The notes below the pieces were generated by a model. That model ran no database searches, had not been told where the DNA came from, and saw only the letters and a program-made list of their open reading frames with translations. The position numbers and the translations under genes were made by a program. A DNA stretch of 64,000 nt from Bradyrhizobium sp. ORS 375. Lineage in GTDB: Bacteria; Pseudomonadota; Alphaproteobacteria; Rhizobiales; Xanthobacteraceae. Positions 42,237-50,160 of the stretch are shown here, piece by piece (the first letter of the stretch is position 1; every line of letters starts with the position of its first letter). The DNA is taken from assembly GCF_000239775.1 (NCBI RefSeq), contig NZ_CAFI01000439.1, positions 1-64,000 of the forward strand. The letters are read 5' to 3'.

Positions 42237-44045
42237 TCAGGACAGAACGGTGACTTCGCCGGTCGAGCCGTTGACGCGCAGCATCTGACCGTTCTTGATC
42301 GAGGAGCTGGCGCGTCCCGTGCCGGTGACGGCGGGCAGGCCATATTCGCGGCACACGATCGCGGCGTGGGACATCATGCCGCCGATGTCGGTGACGATCG
42401 CGTTGATCTTGCCGAAGATCGGCGCCCAGCTTGGCGCGGTCACCGGCGCGACCAGGATCTCGCCCTGCTCGATCTGGCCGAGCTCGTCGGCCGAGCGCAC
42501 CACGCGGGCGCGACCCTCGACGATGCCTGGCGAGGCGGCCATGCCGGACAGCTTGGTCGTATTCGCCGCGCCGTCGAGCCAGCGACCGATGCTTTCGGTG
42601 GTGATGCCCCAGAGCATGATCGTGAACGGCTCGGTGATGACGTCTGGCGGATTGTTGAGCGCGGGCTGTGGCGGAGTCGTCGCGAGCGCCGCGAGGATCT
42701 TCTTGCGCCGCTGGATCTCCGGCGGCCAGTAGGTCGGGCCGATCGCCGGCGCGCCGACCGCCCAGCCGTTGCCGTAGTCGAACAAGGCGTCGCGGACTTC
42801 CTGCCGGTTGAGATAGAACAGGTCGTCGGCGTCCTTCCAGAAGCCGGCATCGCGGAAGATCGCGCCGAGCTCGCGCATCTTGCGCCAGAACACGCTCATC
42901 GACCAATGCTCGATGTAGAAATTGTGGTTCTCGACATAGGGGAACACGGTGCGGGCGAGCCCGAGCTTGCCTTCGAAGGCGGCGCGGGCGTCGGCGTCGA
43001 GCATCTCGGCATATTCAGAGGTGATGCGGTCGCGCTCCTTGGCGATGGCCTCGGTCGGCCGGTCGATTTCCTCGCCGCGCTGGACGCGGACGACGTAGTC
43101 CCTGATATAGCCGAGCGGAATGTCGAGATGCTCGATCCAGTATTTGTCGGTCGAATAGAAGCCGTTGCCCGAGGTGAAGTTGAACCAGGGGTCCTGCGCA
43201 TCCTTCCAGGCCTTGAGCCATTCGGCGCCGTTCGGCGTACGGCCGACCGCGGCGAGCGCCTCGTCGACCGGTCCGCTCTTCAGCGCATCGGTGACGCCCA
43301 GCTTCACCGCGAGCTTCGCGAGCTTCTTCAGCTCGTCGTCGGGGCGGAACAGATCGACCTCCACGCCCTGGACCATCTTGGCGATGGCCTGGTCGGGAAT
43401 GGTGGGGAATTGCCCCTTCATGAAGCTGAAGAAGTCGAGATAGGCGGCGTAGCCGAGATTCAGGAACTCGAAATGATACTGCCAGGTCTTGTAGAGCAGC
43501 TGGATCGCCCGGTCATAGGTCTCGGTCAGCGCGTAGGTGTTGTCGAGGCCGACGCCGCCGGTGACCCAGTCGAGCGGCACGGCGTCGGGCAGCGGCTCGA
43601 AGTTGAGGGCCTCGAGATCGGCGATGTTGGCGCGGACCTTCTTGTCCCAGTTGGCCAGCAGGCGATCCCAGTTCTGGAAGTAGTAGCCGGCGCGCTCCAT
43701 GAAATGCGGCACGCGGCCGCCGATCAGCTCGGGCGCCACCGCGACCGGGCTCATGTAGCAGTAACCGTTGTGGATGCGGTACTCGACGCCGTTCGCCGGC
43801 GGGATCAGATAGTGCCGGGTGTTGTACTGGCCGAGGCATTTGACGGCGAATTCGACCGTGACCGCGTCGAACGGCTTGAACGGGGAAGGCCAGTGCTGCG
43901 AATCGCAGAACCAGAACTTGCCGTCCTCCTTGTCGCGCAGGCTGTTCTGGAACTGCAGATAGTAGGGATAGAGCTTCTCCCAGCCCTCGGCGCCCGCAGG
44001 CGTCTTCAGGTCATAGGGACTCGGAAATTTCGCGTGCGCCGTCAT
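42237..44045 (-). CDS. PEP-utilising (mobile His domain) protein, phenylphosphate-synthase large-subunit-like
   Basis: 602 residues (about 67 kDa). The last 90 residues are the swivelling phosphohistidine domain of PEP synthases: AASPGIVEGRARVV and GGMMSHAAIVCREYGLPAVTG with the catalytic His at about 560. The first 500 residues, rich in Trp/Tyr/Phe, form a substrate domain unlike PEP synthase. The ATP-binding half is a separate gene just upstream (44089). This split (about 70 kDa His protein plus about 40 kDa ATP protein) is that of phenylphosphate synthase from anaerobic phenol degraders: substrate-OH + ATP gives phosphate ester + AMP + Pi. The real acceptor here is unknown. Confidence 0.82.
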   Translation of the reverse strand: MTAHAKFPSPYDLKTPAGAEGWEKLYPYYLQFQNSLRDKEDGKFWFCDSQHWPSPFKPFDAVTVEFAVKCLGQYNTRHYLIPPANGVEYRIHNGYCYMSPVAVAPELIGGRVPHFMERAGYYFQNWDRLLANWDKKVRANIADLEALNFEPLPDAVPLDWVTGGVGLDNTYALTETYDRAIQLLYKTWQYHFEFLNLGYAAYLDFFSFMKGQFPTIPDQAIAKMVQGVEVDLFRPDDELKKLAKLAVKLGVTDALKSGPVDEALAAVGRTPNGAEWLKAWKDAQDPWFNFTSGNGFYSTDKYWIEHLDIPLGYIRDYVVRVQRGEEIDRPTEAIAKERDRITSEYAEMLDADARAAFEGKLGLARTVFPYVENHNFYIEHWSMSVFWRKMRELGAIFRDAGFWKDADDLFYLNRQEVRDALFDYGNGWAVGAPAIGPTYWPPEIQRRKKILAALATTPPQPALNNPPDVITEPFTIMLWGITTESIGRWLDGAANTTKLSGMAASPGIVEGRARVVRSADELGQIEQGEILVAPVTAPSWAPIFGKINAIVTDIGGMMSHAAIVCREYGLPAVTGTGRASSSIKNGQMLRVNGSTGEVTVLS

Positions 44046-44088
44046 GGTCGTTTCCCCTCGCTCTTTCTGTTGTTCGTTATCGTGATGC

Positions 44089-45168
44089 TCAGCGCTTGGC
44101 TTGGACCGGGGCGAGTAGCGTCCCCAGCACGCCGGCAATGCCGGTTTCGTAGACGGCCGTCGTCTGCTTCTTCTTCTGGCTCCACACCGTCTCGGGCCGG
44201 CTCTGCAGCGCGACCAGATTCTCGTCGTCCGGCAGATCGGCATCGATCGCCCATTCGACGTCCTGCGGGCAGCCCATGCTGCGCTCGAGCGACTTGGCGA
44301 GCCGGGCGACGGCAAGGACCTGGGCGTTGGTCAGGGACGGCAGCGTACGCCGCTCCGGCGCGATGACGCGCTCGACGGTGCGCCGCGCCGCGCGATCGGC
44401 GACCAGCTCGAAATCCTTTTCCGAGATGCGCTGCTTGATCACCTGCAGCAGCACCTTCTCGACCACGAAATTGTCCGGCGTGATCTCGCCGGAGACCACC
44501 GGCTCGCCGAGCCCGAACGCGGCATCGATCACGATCTTGGTGCGATCGCCGTTGATCGGGTCGAGCGTCATCGCCACGCCGGCGGCTGACGCATTGACCA
44601 TCTTCTGGACGCCGACCGACATCAGCACGTCGATCTGGCCGAGCCCGTTCTCGGCGCGATAGGAGATCGCGCGGGCGTTGAACAGGCTGGCCCAGCAGGC
44701 CTTCACCTTCTCGACCACGGCATCCTCGCCGACCACCCAGAGATAGGTGTCCTGCTGGCCGGCGAAGCTGGCATCGGGCAGATCCTCGGCCGTCGCGGAG
44801 GAGCGCACCGCGACCGGCAGCTGGCCGTCGGGTGACATCCGGCGATAGGCCTCGCGGATCGACTGCTCGACGAGGCCAGGCATCGGCTGGGCGACGATCG
44901 CGTCGCGGATCTCGTGCGACAGCTTCTCCTCGTCGTCGACATCATCGAGCACGATCCGCGACAGCCGCTCGCTGATCGTCGCCTCGAGCCCGTTGCTGCG
45001 CAGATGCAGGGCGTAGGCGTCGGTGGCGACCGCAAAGCCTGCGGGCACGCGCACGCCCTGCGCGATCATACGGGCGAGGCTGGCGCATTTGCCGCCGATG
45101 CGCGGGAAGTCGGCCTCGCGCGCGGCTTCGAACGGCACGATGAAGGATGCGGCTGCGTTGGCGCCCAT
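44089..45168 (-). CDS. PEP synthase-type ATP-binding protein, phenylphosphate-synthase small-subunit-like
   Basis: 359 residues (about 39 kDa). Hallmarks of the PEP/pyruvate dikinase ATP-grasp domain: GGKCASLARMIAQGVRVPAGF, VRSSATAEDLPDASFAGQQ, the VAMTLDPINGD and FGLGEPVVSGEITPD blocks, and the C-terminal DVEWAIDADLPD to ALQSRPET. It has no His domain, which is in the next gene 43 bases downstream. ATG 45168 is used, with AGGTGGGG before it; GTG 45183 overlaps that site. Would transfer the beta phosphate of ATP to the His protein. Confidence 0.87.
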   Translation of the reverse strand: MGANAAASFIVPFEAAREADFPRIGGKCASLARMIAQGVRVPAGFAVATDAYALHLRSNGLEATISERLSRIVLDDVDDEEKLSHEIRDAIVAQPMPGLVEQSIREAYRRMSPDGQLPVAVRSSATAEDLPDASFAGQQDTYLWVVGEDAVVEKVKACWASLFNARAISYRAENGLGQIDVLMSVGVQKMVNASAAGVAMTLDPINGDRTKIVIDAAFGLGEPVVSGEITPDNFVVEKVLLQVIKQRISEKDFELVADRAARRTVERVIAPERRTLPSLTNAQVLAVARLAKSLERSMGCPQDVEWAIDADLPDDENLVALQSRPETVWSQKKKQTTAVYETGIAGVLGTLLAPVQAKR

Positions 45169-45252
45169 GCGTCTGTTCCCCACCTTTTGGTCCGGATCTG
45201 CTCCGGACTTGTTATTGCTTGTGACACGCGTTCGAGCGACGGACGCGCCGTA

Positions 45253-46509
45253 TCAGGCGACGTCCCATTCGATCCGAAGCGCCGTCGGCACGCGAAACGA
45301 GATGTTGTGAACGAAGTCGATGGTCTGGTCCGCGGCCAATCGCAGGCTCGGAAGTCGACGTGTCAGCTCGCCCAAGGCAATGGCGAACTCGATGCGGGCG
45401 AGTTGCTGGCCTACGCAGGTGTGGATGCCGTAGCCGAACGCCAGATGGCTTCGCGCGTCGGTGCGCCGGACGTCGAAGCTGGTCGGGGCCGAGAACACGC
45501 TTTCGTCGCGGTTGGCGGAGCCGATCAGCAGCAGGATGTTGGAGCCCTTCGGCACCGGCACGCCGCCGATCTCCGCGTCCTTCAGCGCGCGCCTTCGCCA
45601 CGCTACGATCGACGGGCTGAAGCGCAGCGATTCCTCGACGGCGTTCGGAATCAGCTGCGGTTCGGCGAGGATCGCTTCCCAGTTCTCGCGCCGCTGCAGC
45701 AGCTCGCGCATGCCGTTGGCCATCAGGGTCGTCGTGGTCTCGTGGCCGGCGAACAGCGCGCTGTAGAGCACGCCGGCGATCTCCTCGTCGCTGATCTCGG
45801 CGCCTTCCTTCTGCAGCCGCACCAGGTCGCCCGGCAGATCGTCGGTCGGATCGTCGTGGCGCTGGCGCACCAGGTCGCGGCAGTAGTTCCAGTAGTCCAC
45901 CATGTTGCGGGCGTGCACGACCTGCTCGTCGTCGCTGAGATCGCCCCAGGTCAGGAGCGCGCGGCTCACCGCCCAGGATTTCACGCGCGGCACGTCCATG
46001 TTGGGAATGCCGACCAGCTTGAACAGCACCAGCGCCGGCACGTCATAGGCGAACTCCCGGAAGAAGTCGGCATGGCCGCGCGCAGCGAAGGCGTCGATCG
46101 CCTGGTTGACGATGGCCTTGATCTCCGGCTCGATCGCCCTGAATCGGCGTGGTCCGAAGCAGCCCTGGACCAGCTTGCGGATACGGGTGTGATCGGGCGG
46201 CACGCGGGCCGATAGGCCGGAATAGGCGGTGAAGCCGCCCTCGCGCATGATGCGTTTGCCCTCGTCGCACATCGGGCGCAGCGGCGCCTGGGCGTTCTCC
46301 GAGGAGAAGGTGCGCCAGTCCTCGAACACCGCCTTGATGTCGGCGTGGCGCGCGACGACGAAGTATTTCAGCTCGTCGGAGAAGAACACCGGCGCCTCGG
46401 CGCGTGCCCATTCGTAGAATGGGAACGGATCGCGCATCTCGAACGGGTCGAAATCCTTCGCGGCGTCGTGATATGGGCAACGCGCCCGCTGGGCAGCCGA
46501 ACCTGGCAT
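45253..46509 (-). CDS. Cytochrome P450
   Basis: 418 residues, soluble bacterial type. I-helix AGHETTTTLM with the acid-alcohol pair, the ExxR helix in EESLRF, and heme loop FGYGIHTCVG with Cys365 as the iron ligand. The N-terminal PYHDAAKDFDPFEMRDPFPF and SARVPPDHTRIRKLVQ resemble the CYP116-like group. Electrons probably come from the ferredoxin at 38405 in the same operon. First gene of that operon; GGAGGACC precedes the ATG. Two promoter elements lie at 46574 and 46607. Confidence 0.93.
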   Translation of the reverse strand: MPGSAAQRARCPYHDAAKDFDPFEMRDPFPFYEWARAEAPVFFSDELKYFVVARHADIKAVFEDWRTFSSENAQAPLRPMCDEGKRIMREGGFTAYSGLSARVPPDHTRIRKLVQGCFGPRRFRAIEPEIKAIVNQAIDAFAARGHADFFREFAYDVPALVLFKLVGIPNMDVPRVKSWAVSRALLTWGDLSDDEQVVHARNMVDYWNYCRDLVRQRHDDPTDDLPGDLVRLQKEGAEISDEEIAGVLYSALFAGHETTTTLMANGMRELLQRRENWEAILAEPQLIPNAVEESLRFSPSIVAWRRRALKDAEIGGVPVPKGSNILLLIGSANRDESVFSAPTSFDVRRTDARSHLAFGYGIHTCVGQQLARIEFAIALGELTRRLPSLRLAADQTIDFVHNISFRVPTALRIEWDVA

Positions 46510-46573
46510 GTGGTCCTCCCATTCGTCGCCATTGACGGCGACCGTTTGTTATGGGCTCACTCTAAGCGGCAGC

Positions 46574-46594
46574 CTTTGGGTTTTCTTTAGTCGT
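46574..46594 (-). promoter_or_regulatory. Shared element upstream of the P450 gene
   Basis: Plus-strand reading CTTTGG, then G, then TTTTCTTTAG, then TCGT; nearly the same as 38153-38174 upstream of the tmoA-like gene. It lies 65-85 bases before the P450 start, a position suited to an activator site or promoter element. Confidence 0.6.
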
Positions 46595-46606
46595 TAACTC
46601 TATGAA

Positions 46607-46629
46607 AAATTGACGTAAAATGTCAATTT
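46607..46629. promoter_or_regulatory. Palindromic candidate operator upstream of the P450 operon
   Basis: AAATTGAC and GTCAATTT are perfect 8-base arms around a 7-base AT-rich spacer, about 100 bases before the P450 start and just upstream of the shared element. It has no counterpart upstream of the tmoA-like gene, so a different factor may bind it. Confidence 0.55.
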
Positions 46630-46702
46630 GGCGGGCTGTTGCTGTCCTGCGGAGGGCTGACCGGCAAGGGCCGCAAATCGATCCGTCGCCAGCGTGCGGG
46701 GC

Positions 46703-48202
46703 TCAAGCCGTCAGCCGGCGATGCAGCTCCTGGAGCGAGGCGCTTTTCGGCCGATTGTCGAAATGCTTGAGCGAGTCGAGGTAGAGCTTAAACTGGCGGT
46801 CGATCGCCTCGCGTCGTCCTTGCGCCTTGAAAACCTGCATCGCCTCGGCATGCGCCATCTCGCACAACGGGTCGATCGCGAGCGCCTTCTGGCAATGCGC
46901 CAGGGCGGCCGAGTAGTCGCTGCGTTCGAGATAGATCCGAGCCGCGTCGCGCTGCACCTTGAAGAACATGTCGCGCAGCCAATAGCGCTTGCTCCAGCAC
47001 CAGTCGCGCTCGCCATCGTCGGCATATTCGACCGGAATGTCCTCGAACAGGTCGCCTGTGTAGAGACGGTCTGCCGCCTGCAGGCAGATCAGCGCCTCGT
47101 CGCTGGCGCCGGCCTTGATGTGTCCTTGTGACTGCCGGCACAGCTGCTCGAAGGTCGATATGTCGAGCCAGCTGCGCTCCGGCGGCACCAGCACGTAGCG
47201 CGAGCCCTCGCGCCGCACGTAGTTGCGGCTGCCGTCGCGCCCCTCCGACTGGCCGAGCGCCAGCCGAAGATAGCGCACGGTGTGATACAGGCGATTGCGC
47301 GCCGCCTCGATGTCGTCGGCTTTGGGCCAGAGCAGGTCCGCGAGCTCGTCGGTGCTGGCGCCATGGCCGCCCTTCTGCAGCAGATAGGCGAACAGCGTCT
47401 TGGTCTTGCGGGTCGCGCCGCCTGGCGGGTCCCAGTTCACCTGGCTGCCGTCGTTGCGATAGACGCGCAGACGGCCGAAGCAACGGATCTTCCAGCGGTC
47501 GCGGCTGTCGAGATGAACCGCGCCAGGCTCCTCTGCCGATCGGCGCAACAGCCACATCGGGTCGGCTCCCTCCGCGGCGTGCAACGCGGCCGCCGACGTT
47601 CCGATCCGCAGCTCCGGCGCGATCGCGCCAAGCCAGAAATCGACCTGCTCGCGGAGCGCACCGCGAGTCTGCAGCCGCGACGGGAGCCAATGTGGGTTGC
47701 TGACCAGTCCGGCGCTGGTGAGAATCTGCGGATGGCCGCGGAGAGCGACGAGCAGTTGCTCATCGATCAGCAGCCGGCGGTTGTAAAGCGAGGCGATCGA
47801 GAGCACGGACTGCCGGGTGAGCGCCTCGGCAAGCGCCGGCCAGCCCTCGAAGTTGGCAGTCGCGGAGTTGGTTTCGAGGCCCCAGCTCATGTCAACGACG
47901 AGCATGGCAGGGCCGTGATCACGGGTTGACGAGACCCAGTTCTCGATCTGGGCTGCGACATCACGGAACGAGATCGGTACCCGCAGCAGCGCCATGTCGA
48001 CGAAGGTTTTTCCCTCGACGCATCGGATCTTGTTGACGCGCCTCGCAAGCCTTTCGGCGATCGTGATCGCTTTTGCGTCCGCCGCAATCACGAAGATCCG
48101 CGAGGGGCGTGCAACGGCGAGGGAGTGCTTGAAGAAGTCCGCAAAAAGCAGTCTTTGTTGCGTCGCAAAATGGGCGAGGTTGACACAACTGTTCTCAGCC
48201 AT
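46703..48202 (-). CDS. Regulator with MEDS-like sensor and BTAD/SARP-like output
   Basis: 499 residues. The N-terminal 190 resemble the MEDS domain (HFATQQRLLFADFFKHSL, then a VVDMSWGLE end motif), a sensory module known from DcmR and hydrocarbon regulators. From about residue 240 follows an OmpR-type winged helix (GGHGASTDELADLLWP, LYHTVRYLRLALGQ) and a TPR-like bacterial activation domain (SRYVLVPPERSWLDISTFEQL to AHAEAMQVFKAQGRREA), as in SARP activators. Such activators are mainly known from actinomycetes. It lies 193 bases upstream of the P450 operon on the same strand and is the obvious candidate to control it. Confidence 0.78.
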   Translation of the reverse strand: MAENSCVNLAHFATQQRLLFADFFKHSLAVARPSRIFVIAADAKAITIAERLARRVNKIRCVEGKTFVDMALLRVPISFRDVAAQIENWVSSTRDHGPAMLVVDMSWGLETNSATANFEGWPALAEALTRQSVLSIASLYNRRLLIDEQLLVALRGHPQILTSAGLVSNPHWLPSRLQTRGALREQVDFWLGAIAPELRIGTSAAALHAAEGADPMWLLRRSAEEPGAVHLDSRDRWKIRCFGRLRVYRNDGSQVNWDPPGGATRKTKTLFAYLLQKGGHGASTDELADLLWPKADDIEAARNRLYHTVRYLRLALGQSEGRDGSRNYVRREGSRYVLVPPERSWLDISTFEQLCRQSQGHIKAGASDEALICLQAADRLYTGDLFEDIPVEYADDGERDWCWSKRYWLRDMFFKVQRDAARIYLERSDYSAALAHCQKALAIDPLCEMAHAEAMQVFKAQGRREAIDRQFKLYLDSLKHFDNRPKSASLQELHRRLTA

Positions 48203-48883
48203 CGGTACCCACCCGCAACAACCCCTATCGGAGGCGGCAGACTGGAGCCAGTCTAAGAGTGGCCGTTGGAAACATGCAAGGCCCTGTTCGCAAGCGCTCG
48301 TGACGAGCCTGAAGTGCTTCTCTCCGTGGATTTCGAGCGCATTGTGGCGCGGAACGATTTTTTGCTCGTCGCGTCAATGCACACCGCACGTTCGACAGCG
48401 AATAAGTCAAACAGACTCTGTTTCCATCCTGCACCGGCCGCCAGCCAGTTTAGGCGGCGACGCGAACTGCAGTCCTAATAGTTCACGATGGCAGGGCTAC
48501 GACTCCCCCGAGGCCGTTGGAGGTCAGCCGATCCCCGTCTTGCGACAGCAATATCGGGCTCGTCTCACGATAGTGTGCGAAACGTCTTTGCTAGCCCGCT
48601 GTCCGCATCCGGACATGAAGCGCACCAAGTCAGCTATCTTCCAACTGGTACAATCGATACCCTTTGGGCGGGGCGCCACTGGTGCTTCGCGGACGGCCGT
48701 TGCGGATCTCACCTTCGCCCCATCAACTTTCCTGCAGGGGGCAGACCGAGCAGGACATCCGAAAGCTCGACAACATCGTCGTGCAAGCCCGCGGCGTCGC
48801 TCGACGCACGGCCAAGCCGGAGGCTGGCTGTGACCGAATGAACCAAGCGAAGGACTGGATGAAGTATCGTATGTTCGGCTGGT
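48203..48883. other. Non-coding region, decayed sequence
   Basis: About 680 bases upstream of the MEDS-BTAD regulator gene. Short frames on both strands resemble nothing known. The stretch next to 48884 probably belongs to the recombinase scar. Confidence 0.4.
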
Positions 48884-48927
48884 GTGGGGAAAGGCGGTAG
48901 CATCCCCCCGCTACCAGCTTTCCCCAC
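48884..48927. terminator. Strong inverted repeat next to the recombinase remnant
   Basis: Arms 48884-48901 (GTGGGGAAAGGCGGTAGC) and 48910-48927 (GCTACCAGCTTTCCCCAC) pair at 16 of 18 positions around an 8-base loop. It is at the very end of the recombinase-tail similarity, on the side corresponding to the recombinase 3' end. Either a transcription terminator of the lost gene or an element-end structure. Confidence 0.5.
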
Positions 48928-49076
48928 ACTCTCTTCACGCTGCTCGGGTATGCCTCGGCGCCAATCAGCGAGTTGAGACGGCTTGCAATTTCAACACAGA
49001 CGCCGCCAGGCGGGTGTCGCCTCTCGACCGCCTCAAACACCTCGGCGCTCACGATTGCAAAGTGTAGGCCTGCCAT
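48926..49076 (-). pseudogene. Serine recombinase C-terminal remnant, second copy
   Basis: Minus-strand reading contains PPGGVCVEIASRLNSLIGAE and AYPSSVKRVWGKLVAG, the end of a large serine recombinase. About 76 bases (48926-49001) are about 80 percent identical to bases 1-80 of the window, in the same orientation. The open frame reads through the hairpin into unrelated sequence. No catalytic domain is left. Confidence 0.6.
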
Positions 49077-49085
49077 CGGGTGTCC

Positions 49086-50057
49086 TTAGGTGTTGCGTCG
49101 CCTTCGTTTTGGCAGAGCGGAGCGATGGAGACCTCGCACGTCCTGCTGTTGAAAGAGTTCCGCGCAGAGGCCACGCAACCATTGGCTTGCCGGGTCGTGA
49201 TGGAAGCGGGCGTGCCAATATTGCTTGACCGTGAAGCCGGCGATCGCCAGCGGGCAGTCGAGCACGCGCAGACCGTAGTAGTGCGCCAGCGTTTCGCCGA
49301 TGTGCCTTGGAAGGGTGGCGATCAGGTCGGTCGTTCCGACAATTGCCGGCAGTCCCAAGAAGCCGGGTAGCTCGAGCGCAACCTCGAGCACGATCTGCTG
49401 CTCCTGCAGCGCGCTCCCGAGCAACTGATGTCCCGTGCCTGACCGAATGAAGACATGCGCCTCGCGCCTGAAATCCCTTATCGTCATGCGATCACGGATC
49501 CGAGCGTGTTTGGCGTTGGCCAAACAGACCCAGTCCTGCGGAAAGAGCGCCTGCTGGAAGTGCCCGGCGTCGAGATCCGAGATGTAGCCGAGTGCAAGAT
49601 CGGCCTCGCCGGATTGCAGCATCCGGGGGGTATCGGGACCGATCTGCGTCGCCTCGATACGAACGCCAGGGGCGACGCGGCGCACATGAGCGAGAATGGA
49701 CGGGAGCAGCGTGACGTGGCTTGCATCCGTCATACAGATCGCGAAGCGGCGCTTTGCAGTGGTCGGATCAAAATCGGTGCGAAGCTCTGAGAGACGACGC
49801 AGCATCTCCAAGGCCTGCCTCGCCGTGCCGATGAGCGCCTCGGCGCGCGGGGTCGGCAGCATCCCCTCCGCTGAGCGGATGAAGAGCGGATCGTCCAATT
49901 CCCTTCGTAGGCGCGCCAGCCAGATCGAGATCGTCGGCTGACTTTGACCGAGCTTCTCGGCCGCCTTGGTGACGCTGCCCGTGGTGAACAATGCGTCGAA
50001 CAGCCTGAGCAGGCGCGGGTCCAGCAGGTTGGTGTCGGCGCGATCCGGGTGCGTCAT
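49086..50057 (-). CDS. LysR-family transcriptional regulator
   Basis: 323 residues. N-terminal winged helix DALFTTGSVTKAAEKLGQSQ followed by TISIWLARLR, and a substrate-binding domain of normal length (KRRFAICMTDASHVTLLPSI). Resembles the NodD/PcaQ/NahR-like group acting on aromatic pathway inducers. Divergent from the ketopantoate-reductase-like gene at 50161; an inverted repeat at 50075-50096 lies between them. Probably controls the shikimate/quinate-type operon. Confidence 0.9.
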   Translation of the reverse strand: MTHPDRADTNLLDPRLLRLFDALFTTGSVTKAAEKLGQSQPTISIWLARLRRELDDPLFIRSAEGMLPTPRAEALIGTARQALEMLRRLSELRTDFDPTTAKRRFAICMTDASHVTLLPSILAHVRRVAPGVRIEATQIGPDTPRMLQSGEADLALGYISDLDAGHFQQALFPQDWVCLANAKHARIRDRMTIRDFRREAHVFIRSGTGHQLLGSALQEQQIVLEVALELPGFLGLPAIVGTTDLIATLPRHIGETLAHYYGLRVLDCPLAIAGFTVKQYWHARFHHDPASQWLRGLCAELFQQQDVRGLHRSALPKRRRRNT

Positions 50058-50074
50058 TGCGATTCACAATAATG

Positions 50075-50096
50075 GATATAAAGATCATAGTATATC
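50075..50096. promoter_or_regulatory. Candidate LysR operator
   Basis: GATATA and TATATC are inverted around a 10-base spacer in the 103-base divergent gap between the LysR gene and the plus-strand operon. The locally AT-rich sequence and the position fit a LysR-type site; overlap with the core promoter is also possible. Confidence 0.45.
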
Positions 50097-50160
50097 GTAA
50101 TGTCGGCCGCCCTGATACCAACGCACCCAGCGCCGAGACCGGCCAGGGAGAAGCGTTCGG

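Noticed and set aside
42366-44366. 666-codon open frame on the plus strand
   Set aside because: Antisense to the PEP-utilising gene; composition biased and no recognisable domain.
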